Numbered from the stretch's first letter, positions 1 through 8,549 are shown. The stretch: 27,193 nt of DNA from Methylococcaceae bacterium (GCA_947505055.1 CANNLO010000023.1:1-27193), one strand, 5' to 3'. Program-made: numbers and translations. The notes: generated from the letters alone by a model not told the origin.

Positions 1-993
1 ACTTATTTAAACAGCATTAACGGTAGTCAGTTTCCTGATACACTGAACCTGCAGTTTTATCATAATCAAAGCCTCCGTTATGGCGAAAATCCGCATCAGA
101 ATGCCGCCTTTTACCGAGAAAAAGCGCCCCCCAGCGGCACAATTACCTATGCAAAACAGCTACAAGGTAAAGAGTTATCCTACAACAATATTGCCGACGC
201 CGACGCCGCTTTGGAATGCGTTAAATCCTTTGACGACCAAGCCACCTGCGTTATTGTCAAACATGCCAACCATTGCGGTGTAGCGCAGTCTGACAGCCTG
301 ATGGACGCCTACGATAAGGCTTACGCAACCGATCCGACCTCGGCATTTGGCGGCATTATTGCGTTTAACCGCGAATTGGATGAACAAACAGCCGCTGAAA
401 TCATCAAGCGTCAATTTGTCGAGGTAATTATTGCGCCAGTAATCAGTGCTGCAGCACAAGCTGTTTTAGCCGAAAAACAAAACATCCGTGTCATGGAATG
501 CGGTCTCTGGAGTAACGATAATCAAGCGACCCTTGATTTCAAACGTGTGGCAGGCGGTTTGCTGGTTCAGGACAACGATCGCGGCGCAATTAGCGACACT
601 GAAATAAAAATTGTCAGCAAACGCGCTCCGACCGAACAAGAGCAGACCGATTTATTGTTTGCCTGGAAAGTCGCCAAATTCGTTAAATCCAATGCCATAG
701 TTTACTGCAAAAACGGCCAAACAATTGGCGTAGGCGCAGGACAAATGAGCCGTGTTTATTCTGCAAAAATCGCCGGCATTAAAGCAGTTGATGCCGGCCT
801 TATTGTTCCTGGCTCTGCAATGGCTTCGGATGCCTTTTTCCCGTTTAGAGATGGCATCGATTTTGCCGCCGAAGCCGGCATTACTGCCGTCATCCAGCCC
901 GGTGGCTCGATGCGCGACAACGAAGTTATTGCAGCGGCCGACGAACACAATATCGCCATGGTCTTTACCTGCATGCGTCATTTCAGACATTGA
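1..993 (+). CDS. purH: Bifunctional AICAR transformylase/IMP cyclohydrolase, C-terminal part (5' end outside window)
   Basis: The frame is open from base 1, so the gene begins upstream. The visible 330 residues are the AICAR formyltransferase domain; the N-terminal IMP cyclohydrolase domain is missing from the window. PurH formylates AICAR with 10-formyl-tetrahydrofolate and closes the ring to IMP, the last two steps of purine synthesis, in the cytoplasm. Visible family motifs are LRYGENPHQ near residue 27, [13 protein letters not shown], the catalytic Lys-His region (KHANHCGVA), [13 protein letters not shown], and the C-terminal RHFRH followed by TGA. The usual family motif is KHANPCGVA; here the proline is histidine (CAT), one base from a proline codon. 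The C-terminus reads [10 protein letters not shown] where VFTGMRHFRH is common. purD follows 90 bases later, a common pairing. Identification is secure. Confidence 0.97.
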   Translation, partial: TYLNSINGSQFPDTLNLQFYHNQSLRYGENPHQNAAFYREKAPPSGTITYAKQLQGKELSYNNIADADAALECVKSFDDQATCVIVKHANHCGVAQSDSLMDAYDKAYATDPTSAFGGIIAFNRELDEQTAAEIIKRQFVEVIIAPVISAAAQAVLAEKQNIRVMECGLWSNDNQATLDFKRVAGGLLVQDNDRGAISDTEIKIVSKRAPTEQEQTDLLFAWKVAKFVKSNAIVYCKNGQTIGVGAGQMSRVYSAKIAGIKAVDAGLIVPGSAMASDAFFPFRDGIDFAAEAGITAVIQPGGSMRDNEVIAAADEHNIAMVFTCMRHFRH

Positions 994-1005
994 TATTTGC
1001 GGTAA

Positions 1006-1061
1006 AAGGAGAAAAGTACAAGTTTAAAACCCTGCGCCTTTCTCCTTGAACCTTTCTCCTT
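1006..1061 (+). repeat. Inverted repeat with two alternative 3' arms in the purH-purD spacer
   Basis: AAGGAGAAA at 1006-1014 is perfectly complementary to TTTCTCCTT at 1039-1047 and again at 1053-1061. The 5' arm resembles a strong Shine-Dalgarno sequence and the 3' arms resemble its complement. The RNA could therefore fold in two registers. No T-run follows, so a classical terminator is unlikely. Function unknown. Confidence 0.5.
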
Positions 1062-1070
1062 GAACCTTTT
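1037..1070 (+). repeat. Tandem 14-bp repeat, two full copies plus a partial third
   Basis: CCTTTCTCCTTGAA occurs at 1037-1050 and 1051-1064, followed by CCTTTT at 1065-1070. The copies are identical. They sit just after purH and just before the purD start at 1084. This is either an intergenic simple repeat that expanded by slippage or part of an RNA structure. Confidence 0.9.
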
Positions 1071-1083
1071 ATCTAATATACCT

Positions 1084-2361
1084 ATGAAAATCCTCATCGT
1101 CGGTAGCGGCGGACGTGAACACGCCCTCGCCTGGAAAGCCCAGCAATCATCGCAAGTCGAAACAGTCTTTGTCGCACCAGGCAATGCAGGTACTGCGCTG
1201 GAACCGTCTGTTGTAAACATTACGATTGCCGTCGATGATATTGACGCACTATTGGCCTTTGCCCAACAAGAAGCCATTGACTTGACGATTATCGGCCCCG
1301 AGGTTCCCTTGGTTTTAGGCATTGTTGACCGTTTTCAGGAAGCCGGACTCAAGTGTTTTGGGCCTTCCGCAAAAGCCGCGCAACTGGAAGGTTCAAAGAC
1401 TTTTTGTAAAGACTTCATGATCCGTCACAACATCCCGACGGCAGCTTACCAATCTTTTACCGATCTGGAGCAAGCCACAGCCTACATCAAACAGCAAGGC
1501 GCTCCGATCGTAGTCAAGGCCGATGGTCTGGCGGCAGGCAAAGGCGTTATTGTCGCTCAAACCGAACAAGAAGCCATTGCGGCTGTTGAAGACATGCTCT
1601 CCGGCAATGTGTTCGGCATAGCAGGCAACCGCGTTGTTATCGAAGAATTTTTAAGTGGTGAAGAAGCCAGCTTTATCGTAATCGCGGATGGCAAACATGC
1701 CTTACCGATGGCAACTTCTCAGGACCATAAAGCTCGTGACAATGGCGATCTTGGCCCCAACACAGGTGGCATGGGCGCTTATTCACCGGCCCCGGTGGTC
1801 ACGCCAGAAATTCACCAGCGGGTTATGCGTGATGTTATCGAACCCACCTTAAAAGGCATGGCGGATGACGGATTGCCTTATACCGGCTTTTTATATGCTG
1901 GCTTGATGATTTCAGCCGATGGAGGCATTAAAGTACTTGAATACAACTGCCGCTTTGGCGATCCTGAAACACAGCCAATTATGATGCGCTTAAAAAGTGA
2001 CTTGGTTGAACTTTGTTTGGCAGCGTTAGCCGGAGAACTGGACAAAACCGACAGTGACTGGGATGAACGCGCAGCTTTAGGTATAGTTTTGGCCGCGGGC
2101 GGTTATCCTGATGCCTATCAAAGTGGCGATATTATTACCGGCTTGACCAACCAAGCGCATGAAATCAAGAAAGTTTTTCATGCCGCAACCCAACAAGTTG
2201 ACAACGATTTGGTAACGGCTGGCGGCCGAGTTTTATGCGCTTGTGCTTTAGGTCAGGATATAAAAGAAGCCCAAAGCATAGCTTACGATCTTGCCAATAG
2301 CATCCATTGGGATAATGTTTATTACCGTACCGATATAGGTTTTAAAGCGATAAAAAACTAA
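1084..2361 (+). CDS. purD: Phosphoribosylamine-glycine ligase (GAR synthetase)
   Basis: PurD joins phosphoribosylamine and glycine using ATP to give GAR, the second step of purine synthesis. The 425-residue product begins MKILIVGSGGREHALAW, the standard N-terminus of the family, and matches the usual length of about 430. It shows the ATP-grasp signature VVKADGLAAGKGV near residues 142-154 and the metal/substrate motif EYNCRFGDPETQP near 285-298. I chose ATG 1084 because homologues begin at this MKILIVG; an in-frame TTG at 1060 would start inside the tandem repeat and add eight atypical residues. No strong ribosome binding site lies just before 1084, and the repeat-bearing spacer upstream may influence translation. 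It follows purH in the same direction and converges on the AlkB-type gene. Confidence 0.97.
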   Translation: MKILIVGSGGREHALAWKAQQSSQVETVFVAPGNAGTALEPSVVNITIAVDDIDALLAFAQQEAIDLTIIGPEVPLVLGIVDRFQEAGLKCFGPSAKAAQLEGSKTFCKDFMIRHNIPTAAYQSFTDLEQATAYIKQQGAPIVVKADGLAAGKGVIVAQTEQEAIAAVEDMLSGNVFGIAGNRVVIEEFLSGEEASFIVIADGKHALPMATSQDHKARDNGDLGPNTGGMGAYSPAPVVTPEIHQRVMRDVIEPTLKGMADDGLPYTGFLYAGLMISADGGIKVLEYNCRFGDPETQPIMMRLKSDLVELCLAALAGELDKTDSDWDERAALGIVLAAGGYPDAYQSGDIITGLTNQAHEIKKVFHAATQQVDNDLVTAGGRVLCACALGQDIKEAQSIAYDLANSIHWDNVYYRTDIGFKAIKN

Positions 2362-2370
2362 GACCTACCG

Positions 2371-2392
2371 GGGTTGACCAACTGGTCAACCC
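2371..2392. terminator. Hairpin between convergent purD and AlkB-type gene
   Basis: GGGTTGACC (2371-2379) and GGTCAACCC (2384-2392) form a perfect 9-bp stem with a 4-base loop. It contains the stop codon of the minus-strand gene (TGA, 2388-2386). There is no T-run directly after it on either strand, so it is at best a weak bidirectional terminator. Confidence 0.4.
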
Positions 2393-2982
2393 AACATAAT
2401 CTTCCTAAACGTCAGATTAATACGCGGAGATTTCGCTTTTTTGGTTTTTGGTACTGAGTGCATCCAATGATGTTGCATCTCGCCGGCCATTACTAACAAG
2501 TCACCATGGCCCAAGACAATATCCAGCTTCTCTTTACCGGATTTATGATGCAGTTTAAACAATCGCTCATCACCCAAGCTTAAAGAAGCAATCACCGGAT
2601 TTTGGCCCATCTCTTTTTCATCATCGGCATGACAGCCCATTGAGTCCTGACCGTCACGATACAAATTTGCCAGGACACTATTAAAGGCACATTCACAGCG
2701 CTGCTCTATTCTCTCTCTCACCGCCTGCAATACCAAAGTCCAAGGCAACGGTTGATGATTAACGCCTGAATAGCGATAAGCAGCTTCAGCATCACCATAC
2801 CAACACATCAGACGTGGTACTTTAAGCCATTTTCCGTAAATAAAAATAGCCTCTTCCTGCCAGTCCAACTCGGATTGCAATTGTTTAAATAACAGATCAG
2901 ATTCGTGGAAACCGTAAAAAGCCTTTATTAAATACAGTTCACCATGACGCGGAATCAGATTTATACCGACAAGCTGGCTCAT
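2386..2982 (-). CDS. AlkB-type Fe(II)/2-oxoglutarate-dependent dioxygenase (nucleic acid dealkylation)
   Basis: The 198-residue protein carries the AlkB-family facial triad: H118-A-D120 (GCHADDE) and a distal His near 175 (HWMHSVPKT), then the 2-oxoglutarate arginine at 187 and a second family arginine at 193 (PRINLTFRK). PRLMCWYGD near residues 56-64 resembles the substrate loop of the ALKBH2/ALKBH3-like branch rather than classical E. coli AlkB. Members of this branch repair alkylated bases such as 1-methyladenine and 3-methylcytosine by oxidative demethylation. The start is ATG 2982; a TTG lies directly before it. No ada or other alkylation-response gene is nearby. It is downstream of apeB but separated by about 280 bases, so it probably has its own promoter. 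Family assignment is firm; the exact substrate is inferred. Confidence 0.88.
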   Translation of the reverse strand: MSQLVGINLIPRHGELYLIKAFYGFHESDLLFKQLQSELDWQEEAIFIYGKWLKVPRLMCWYGDAEAAYRYSGVNHQPLPWTLVLQAVRERIEQRCECAFNSVLANLYRDGQDSMGCHADDEKEMGQNPVIASLSLGDERLFKLHHKSGKEKLDIVLGHGDLLVMAGEMQHHWMHSVPKTKKAKSPRINLTFRKIMLG

Positions 2983-3261
2983 CAAAAATTAATTGCAGCT
3001 TCGAAATAAAAATGGCGGCTTCGTATTTCCCGATTGGAACTATCGACCGGCCAAACAGGCAACACCTGCTTTGCTCGAAACTCTGCTGTATTTTCTCTAC
3101 CCATTACATCTCCACCTGCATAAGGGCTAGCGCCGAATCATCCGAACGATAAACATGCATACGTTTTCAATTACACGATACGAAATATGCTGTGCAAGCC
3201 TGAAAATGTAGCTATAGCAACCTGCTATCTCTATATGTCTATCAGTTTGCACCCGAAACTG

Positions 3262-4581
3262 TCATGACGCATAAAACCGTTTCATCACTCTTATCATGAA
3301 CTCATGGTCTAACACCCCGGCACTCTCTCTAATACTGTGCATTGCCCACATCGGATTGCCGACATCAATTGAACGAATACCCAACTTTGCTGAAGTAAGC
3401 GGCCCGATAGTACTGCCGCAAGGCAAGTCGCATCGATGAGAGTAATGTTGGTAGGGAACATTTTCCTGTTTACACCAGTCGGAAAACATCGCGACAGAAA
3501 TACTTTCAGAACTGTAATTATTATTAGCATTAACCTTGATCACCGGGCCATTATTGACAAAAACTTTATGCTCAGCATCAAAGGCACTAGGGAAACTAGG
3601 TTGGTAAGCATGCGCCATATCAGCACTAACCATAAAACTTTTTGCCAACGCGCGAGCAAAATCTTCTGAATTTTGAGTCGTAGCCAAAGCGATACGCTCA
3701 AGGACATCAGGCAAAAAACTGCCATCAGCGCCTTTATTGCTGGTGCTGCCAATTTCTTCATGATCAAAGAAACCACAAACCAAGGTAGCTTCCGGCTGTA
3801 AGATAGATGGATCCAGTAAAGCTTGCAATGCGGAGTGGCACGAAGCCAAATTATCCAATTGACTATCCGCATAAAACTCATTTTCAGCGCCCCAGAAATC
3901 ACCTTTTTGCGTATCATAAACCGCAAGATCCCAGGATAAAATACGTGTTGCCTCTATACCTGATTGCTGCTGCAATAATTCAGAAAAGAGGGCGGCAGGT
4001 AATTGTTCATCGGCCAATGTTGATAAAATCAACGGCAATTCAGTTTGTTTTTGCAACTTTAAACCATCTTCATTAACCGTCCTGTTCATATGTATGGCAA
4101 GATTTGGCAAGCGCAACAATGGTCTATCAATATTAATCAGGCTAGATGCAATATGGTCTTCATCGTTTTTATAAGCAATACGTCCGGCAATACTTAAATC
4201 CCGATCTGTAAACGTTGCCAAAATTGGTCCGCCATAAATCTCAACACCCAGCCTTAACAAACCATTCGAACCACTTGCCGCATTCGGCTTTAACCTTAAT
4301 CCAGGTGAATCGGTGTGCGCACCGATAATTTTAAAGCCGGTTTCAACCAGCGGTTTCTGTCCCTGCACAAACAGTATAATTGACGAATCATCTCGAACCA
4401 CATAATAACGCCCGCCCGCCTGTATAGTCCACTTGGCAGATTCGTCCAGTCGCTCCCAACTCTGCGTTTGCTCTGCAAGCTGAGCTTCAATACTTTTAAT
4501 CACATGGAAAGGACTCGGACTGGCATCGATAAAAGCCAGTAAATCTTGAACCGCTGCCTTGGCGCTTAATGTCACACTCAT
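3262..4581 (-). CDS. apeB: M18 family aminopeptidase (aspartyl aminopeptidase-like)
   Basis: This is a cytoplasmic zinc exopeptidase of family M18, which removes N-terminal residues, often acidic ones, from peptides. The 439-residue length is typical. Family motifs visible in order are AHTDSPGLRLKPN (zinc His 89), DSQLDNLASCHSAL, the catalytic FFDHEEIGSTSNKGADGS region near residue 270, VSADMAHAYQPS, and the C-terminal zinc histidine in MWAMHSIRESAG near residue 415. The start ATG (4581-4579) overlaps the msrB stop as TGATG; a GTG one codon upstream is an alternative. This overlap suggests translational coupling with msrB. No terminator is obvious after the stop. Confidence 0.93.
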   Translation of the reverse strand: MSVTLSAKAAVQDLLAFIDASPSPFHVIKSIEAQLAEQTQSWERLDESAKWTIQAGGRYYVVRDDSSIILFVQGQKPLVETGFKIIGAHTDSPGLRLKPNAASGSNGLLRLGVEIYGGPILATFTDRDLSIAGRIAYKNDEDHIASSLINIDRPLLRLPNLAIHMNRTVNEDGLKLQKQTELPLILSTLADEQLPAALFSELLQQQSGIEATRILSWDLAVYDTQKGDFWGAENEFYADSQLDNLASCHSALQALLDPSILQPEATLVCGFFDHEEIGSTSNKGADGSFLPDVLERIALATTQNSEDFARALAKSFMVSADMAHAYQPSFPSAFDAEHKVFVNNGPVIKVNANNNYSSESISVAMFSDWCKQENVPYQHYSHRCDLPCGSTIGPLTSAKLGIRSIDVGNPMWAMHSIRESAGVLDHEFMIRVMKRFYAS

Positions 4582-4976
4582 CACCTGTCTTTTAGGTCCA
4601 ATGACGCAGAATTAATGCAATACCGGAGTCCCGTTGGTTGTGGTCCATCTTCAAATACATGACCTAAATGAGCATCGCAGAATTTACAAACTACTTCGAC
4701 CCTACACATACCATGAGTAATATCAGAATGTTCGGCCACGCTAGTCTCGGATAGTACCTTCCAGAAGCTTGGCCAGCCGGAGCCTGAATCATATTTGGTC
4801 GTCGAATCAAACAAGGCATTACCGCAACAGACGCAATGATAAACACCGTCTTTTTTACAATCGGCATATTTGCCGGTAAAAGGAGGCTCAGTTGCCTTCA
4901 TTCTGCAAATGTTAAATTGTTCCGGCGTTAATTTGTCTTGCCACATCCCATCCTGACTCAGAACTTTATCTTTCAT
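4581..4976 (-). CDS. msrB: Peptide methionine-R-sulfoxide reductase
   Basis: MsrB reduces the R epimer of methionine sulfoxide in oxidised proteins. The 131-residue protein has two zinc-binding CxxC pairs (C48/C51 and C97/C100), the [12 protein letters not shown] segment, and the catalytic cysteine C120 in [13 protein letters not shown], so it is a cysteine-type rather than selenocysteine-type enzyme. No signal peptide is seen, so it should act in the cytoplasm. The start is ATG 4976, preceded by AGGTG about nine bases upstream. It is the first gene of a two-gene unit with apeB and is divergent from oadG. Confidence 0.96.
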   Translation of the reverse strand: MKDKVLSQDGMWQDKLTPEQFNICRMKATEPPFTGKYADCKKDGVYHCVCCGNALFDSTTKYDSGSGWPSFWKVLSETSVAEHSDITHGMCRVEVVCKFCDAHLGHVFEDGPQPTGLRYCINSASLDLKDR

Positions 4977-5119
4977 ATTTTTACACCTAATTACAATAAC
5001 TTATAAGATAAAAACGAAAATATTCGATTTTTTTAGCACACTGCGCACACTAATTCTCGCTCACAACCTCATATCTAAAAGACTAACGATCAAATAAAAG
5101 ATATGAAAAAAGACATCGA

Positions 5120-5148
5120 TTAGTTATGATTTTTGCCTATGATACAAT
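5120..5148 (+). promoter_or_regulatory. Possible promoter of the oad operon
   Basis: A -10-like TACAAT (5143-5148) lies 17 bases after TTAGTT (5120-5125), a poor -35. An overlapping TATGAT (5138-5143) is an alternative -10. It sits about 35 bases before oadG in the divergent msrB/oadG spacer. Confidence 0.3.
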
Positions 5149-5182
5149 GCATAACTTAAAAATTCTAAATACGTGAAGAACC

Positions 5183-5416
5183 ATGACTGAACAAATGACT
5201 AGCGGATTCGAATTAATGTTTGCCGGAATGGGCATAGTGTTCCTGTTTTTGACTTTATTGGTCGTACTGATCAACGTCATGTCAGCACTCGTACAGCGTT
5301 ATTTCCCAGAAATACCGATGTCAAAAACAGTACCAGGCATCACCGCCGACATTGATAAAAGCGTTGTTGCCGCGATAACTGCCGCCGTGCACTTGTATCG
5401 CAAAAAACATAACTAA
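5183..5416 (+). CDS. oadG: Oxaloacetate decarboxylase gamma subunit
   Basis: This 77-residue membrane protein has one transmembrane segment near residues 13-33 ([19 protein letters not shown]) and a short hydrophilic tail that is predicted cytoplasmic. In the OadGAB complex the gamma subunit anchors the soluble alpha subunit to the beta subunit and helps assembly. Identification rests on size, topology, the FxGMGIVFxFL pattern and its position eight bases before oadA. The start ATG 5183 has GAAGAA upstream. It is the first gene of the oad operon. Confidence 0.9.
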   Translation: MTEQMTSGFELMFAGMGIVFLFLTLLVVLINVMSALVQRYFPEIPMSKTVPGITADIDKSVVAAITAAVHLYRKKHN

Positions 5417-5448
5417 AATTTACCATGGTTTCTGGAGAATCAATAAGC

Positions 5449-7251
5449 ATGTCCACTGATAAAAAGCAGCCCTTAGGTATCACCGAAGTCGTTCTGCGTG
5501 ATGCTCATCAATCCATATTGGCAACTCGGTTGCGTATTGAAGATATGCTGCCAATTTGTGAACAATTAGACCAAATCGGTTACTGGTCTATTGAGTCCTG
5601 GGGCGGGGCAACCTTCGATGCTTGCATCCGTTATCTGGGTGAAGACCCCTGGGAAAGGTTGCGCCTGCTAAAAGCCGCAATGCCTAACACACCACAACAA
5701 ATGCTGTTCCGTGGCCAGAATATCCTGGGCTATCGACATTATGCCGATGATGTAGTCGACAAGTTCGTCGAACGCTGCGCTATTAACGGTATTGACGTGT
5801 TCAGGGTCTTTGATGCCATGAATGACATGCGTAACATTGAGCATGCCATCAAAGCGGTACTGCGAACCGATGCCCATGCGCAAGGCACTATTTCTTATAC
5901 AACCAGTCCGGTACACACCATGAATTTATGGGTGGCTTTGGGCAAACAAATCGAAAGTATGGGAGCCCATTCCATATGCATTAAGGATATGGCCGGACTG
6001 CTTAAACCTTACGATGCCTATGAACTGGTCAAACGTCTGAAAAAAAGCACTAAAATCCCGATCCATCTGCATTGCCATGCCACCACTGGCTTAAGTGTCG
6101 CCACTATCATCAAAGCCGTTGAAGCCGGTGTTGACAACGTTGATACCGCGATTTCTTCTCTAAGTATGACTTATGGTCATAGCCCCACAGAAGCTATCGT
6201 TGCCAGCCTTGAAGGAACCGGACGTGATACAGGTCTGGATCTGGTCAAACTGGAACATATCGCCACTTATTTTCGAGATATCAGAAAAAAATATGCGCAA
6301 TATGAAGGCAGCTTGAAAGGTGTCGACAGTCGCATCCTGATTTCTCAAGTTCCCGGCGGTATGTTGACCAATATGGAAAGCCAGCTTAAAGAACAGGGTG
6401 CTGCCGACAAGTTTGACGAGGTTATGCTGGAAATTCCCCGCGTCCGCGAAGACCTGGGCTTTATTCCACTGGTTACGCCGACCTCACAAATCGTCGGCAC
6501 CCAGGCAGTCATTAACGTCATGACCGGTGAGCGCTATAAGAACATCACCAAAGAAACCGCCGGCGTATTAAAAGGTGAATATGGCGCTACGCCCGCACCT
6601 GTTAATAAAGCGCTTCAAGATAAAGTACTTGATGGTGGCACTGCGATTACCTGTCGCCCTGCTGATTTGATTGCACCTGAAATGGACAATCTGATTGCTG
6701 AAGTTAAAGAAAAAGCACAAGTCGAAGGTGTAACACTCGCCGCCAATGTTGAAGAAGATGCTTTAATCAATGGCTTGTTTGCACAAGTCGGCTGGAAATT
6801 TCTGGCTAACCGAGGAAATGCAGCAGCTTTTGAGGCATCACCTGACGCGCAAGCTGAAGCACTGGCCAACGCACCTCAGTCTAACGACCCTATGAGCAAA
6901 TCACCCAACCAACCTCTGCCTGAAGCTTATACGGTTAATGTTGATGGCAGAAATTTCAGTGTAATCGTTGGTTCCCATAATGCGAATTTGTCAATCCAAC
7001 CCATCGCGCACCCAACTCATGCTGCCTTGATAGCCAGCAGTGGTGCTGTAGTTGAATCTCCAATGGCCGGAAATATTTTAAAAATCCTGGTTGATGTGGG
7101 TAGCATCGTTTCCGAAGGCGATGTCGTGGTAATTATGGAAGCTATGAAAATGGAGACCGAAGTACGATCGAAAACAGCCGGTATCGTAAGCACTGTAAAT
7201 ATTAAGGAAGGCAGTGCTGTTGCCGGTGGCGATGTACTGATTTCTTTATAA
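5449..7251 (+). CDS. oadA: Oxaloacetate decarboxylase alpha subunit (biotin carboxyltransferase)
   Basis: The alpha subunit transfers the C4 carboxyl of oxaloacetate to its own biotin, giving pyruvate. It has an N-terminal carboxyltransferase TIM barrel (LRDAHQS near residue 14-20 with the metal-binding Asp; [21 protein letters not shown] with metal histidines), a linker, and a C-terminal biotinyl domain with EAMKMET, where K567 is the biotinylated lysine. The 600-residue length is usual. I favour ATG 5449 because GGAGA lies about ten bases upstream; ATG 5425, eight codons earlier, has no such site. The same fold occurs in pyruvate carboxylase subunit B, but flanking oadG and oadB make the decarboxylase assignment firm. 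Confidence 0.95.
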   Translation: MSTDKKQPLGITEVVLRDAHQSILATRLRIEDMLPICEQLDQIGYWSIESWGGATFDACIRYLGEDPWERLRLLKAAMPNTPQQMLFRGQNILGYRHYADDVVDKFVERCAINGIDVFRVFDAMNDMRNIEHAIKAVLRTDAHAQGTISYTTSPVHTMNLWVALGKQIESMGAHSICIKDMAGLLKPYDAYELVKRLKKSTKIPIHLHCHATTGLSVATIIKAVEAGVDNVDTAISSLSMTYGHSPTEAIVASLEGTGRDTGLDLVKLEHIATYFRDIRKKYAQYEGSLKGVDSRILISQVPGGMLTNMESQLKEQGAADKFDEVMLEIPRVREDLGFIPLVTPTSQIVGTQAVINVMTGERYKNITKETAGVLKGEYGATPAPVNKALQDKVLDGGTAITCRPADLIAPEMDNLIAEVKEKAQVEGVTLAANVEEDALINGLFAQVGWKFLANRGNAAAFEASPDAQAEALANAPQSNDPMSKSPNQPLPEAYTVNVDGRNFSVIVGSHNANLSIQPIAHPTHAALIASSGAVVESPMAGNILKILVDVGSIVSEGDVVVIMEAMKMETEVRSKTAGIVSTVNIKEGSAVAGGDVLISL

Positions 7252-7261
7252 TCACATAGAC

Positions 7262-7315
7262 AAAAGACGAAGGACGAAGGACGAAAGGTTAATCCACTCT
7301 AATCCTTCGTCTTTT
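7262..7315 (+). terminator. Terminator-like hairpin with 7-bp tandem repeat, between oadA and oadB
   Basis: A 13-base arm at 7262-7274 (AAAAGACGAAGGA) is perfectly complementary to 7303-7315, followed by one more T. GACGAAGGA also occurs at 7273-7281, offset by seven bases, so the 3' arm can pair in a second register. The T-rich 3' arm looks like an intrinsic terminator or attenuator. It would reduce oadB transcription relative to oadGA unless read through or unless oadB has its own promoter. Confidence 0.55.
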
Positions 7316-7411
7316 TGTTGTGAAATTTCCAAATAAAACCTGTTGTGCAGCGACCTCATAAAGCCCGCATGTTCGGAGTAATTACAAACAATTTAATTAA
7401 AGAGACATCTC

Positions 7412-8539
7412 ATGGAAAATCTTACTTCACTCTGGCATAGCACCGGCATTTATAACTTTACCGGCGGCCAGGCCTTCATGATGCTGGTCGGCTTTTTACT
7501 CTTGTTCCTGGCCATCAAAAAAGGCTTCGAACCATTACTGTTATTACCGATAGGCTTTGGCGCAATACTCAGCAATATCCCGGTTGCCGGCATCGCTGAA
7601 GAAGGCGGTATTTTATATTATCTGTATTTTGGCATTAAAACCGGTCTGTTTCCCTTGCTGATTTTTATGGGTGTTGGCGCTATGACCGATTTTGGTCCAA
7701 TGTTGGCCAACCCTAAAACCTTGTTGCTTGGTGCCGCCGCACAATTTGGAATCTTCGCGTCATTACTGGGCGCGCTGGCCCTCAACGCTATACCCGGCCT
7801 TGAATTTAGCTTAAGAGATGCCGCCGCAATTGGCATTATCGGAGGCGCTGATGGCCCAACGGCGATTTATGTCGCCTCCAAACTGTCGCCTGATTTGTTG
7901 GGAGCCATCGCCGTTGCTGCTTATTCTTACATGGCTTTGGTTCCACTCATACAACCTCCAATTATGCGCGCCTTAACCACTGAAGATGAGCGCAAAATTG
8001 AAATGCAGCAGTTACGCGTAGTCAGCAAAACGGAAAAAATTGCCTTTCCATTAATGTTGCTGATAATTTGCACTTTGTTATTACCCTCAGCTGCTCCTTT
8101 AATTGGCATGTTCGCGCTAGGCAATCTTATGAATGCCTGTGGAGTTGTTGAACGCTTAAGCCAAACCGCTCAAAATGAGCTCATCAATATCGTCACTATT
8201 TTTCTGGGTTTGGCGGTAGGTTCAAAACTCAGTGCTGAAGCTTTTCTACAAATCAAAACCTTAGGCATCCTCGCATTGGGAGCTATTGCTTTCAGCATTG
8301 GAACAGCTGCTGGCGTAATAATGGCAAAAATCATGAATAAATTCAGCAGCACACCTATCAACCCGTTAATTGGGGCCGCTGGCGTATCCGCAGTGCCTAT
8401 GGCGGCACGAGTGGCGAATAAGATGGGGCTGGAAAGCAATCCTCACAACTTCCTGCTCATGCACGCCATGGGACCTAATGTGGCTGGTGTAATTGGTTCA
8501 GCGGTAGCTGCCGGCGTTTTATTGAGCTTGGTAAAGTAA
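7412..8539 (+). CDS. oadB: Sodium-pumping oxaloacetate decarboxylase beta subunit
   Basis: The beta subunit is the polytopic inner-membrane part of the pump. It decarboxylates carboxybiotin and exports Na+. The 375-residue protein is hydrophobic throughout, with [31 protein letters not shown] and the highly conserved [10 protein letters not shown] near residues 144-153, whose Asp (D147) corresponds to the essential Na+/proton-coupling aspartate of the family. The C-terminal [19 protein letters not shown] is also typical. Its length fits the shorter OadB group. The start ATG 7412 has AAAGAGA upstream. It is separated from oadA by 160 bases that contain the repeat hairpin. Related membrane subunits of glutaconyl-CoA and methylmalonyl-CoA decarboxylases are alike, but the alpha subunit next door indicates oxaloacetate. 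Confidence 0.94.
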   Translation: MENLTSLWHSTGIYNFTGGQAFMMLVGFLLLFLAIKKGFEPLLLLPIGFGAILSNIPVAGIAEEGGILYYLYFGIKTGLFPLLIFMGVGAMTDFGPMLANPKTLLLGAAAQFGIFASLLGALALNAIPGLEFSLRDAAAIGIIGGADGPTAIYVASKLSPDLLGAIAVAAYSYMALVPLIQPPIMRALTTEDERKIEMQQLRVVSKTEKIAFPLMLLIICTLLLPSAAPLIGMFALGNLMNACGVVERLSQTAQNELINIVTIFLGLAVGSKLSAEAFLQIKTLGILALGAIAFSIGTAAGVIMAKIMNKFSSTPINPLIGAAGVSAVPMAARVANKMGLESNPHNFLLMHAMGPNVAGVIGSAVAAGVLLSLVK

Positions 8540-8549
8540 TATATTACTT
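8534..8549. repeat. 16-bp perfect palindrome spanning the oadB stop codon
   Basis: AAGTAATATATTACTT at 8534-8549 is perfectly self-complementary and includes the TAA stop at 8537-8539. With no loop and all but two pairs A/T it is a poor RNA hairpin; it could be a protein-binding site or chance. Confidence 0.5.

Noticed and set aside
1060..1083. TTG start for purD eight codons upstream
   Set aside because: It begins inside the tandem 14-mer; homologues start at the MKILIVG encoded from 1084.
978..1322. Minus-strand frame across the purH-purD spacer
   Set aside because: It is antisense to purD, and the portion outside purD is just translated repeat.
5052..5066. lac-operator-like half site AATTCTCGCTCACAA between msrB and oadG
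   Set aside because: Only one imperfect half matches, there is no symmetry, and no LacI-type gene or sugar operon is nearby.
5425..5448. Upstream ATG of oadA
   Set aside because: ATG 5425 has no ribosome binding site, whereas GGAGA lies at usable distance before ATG 5449; the first eight residues are not family-like.
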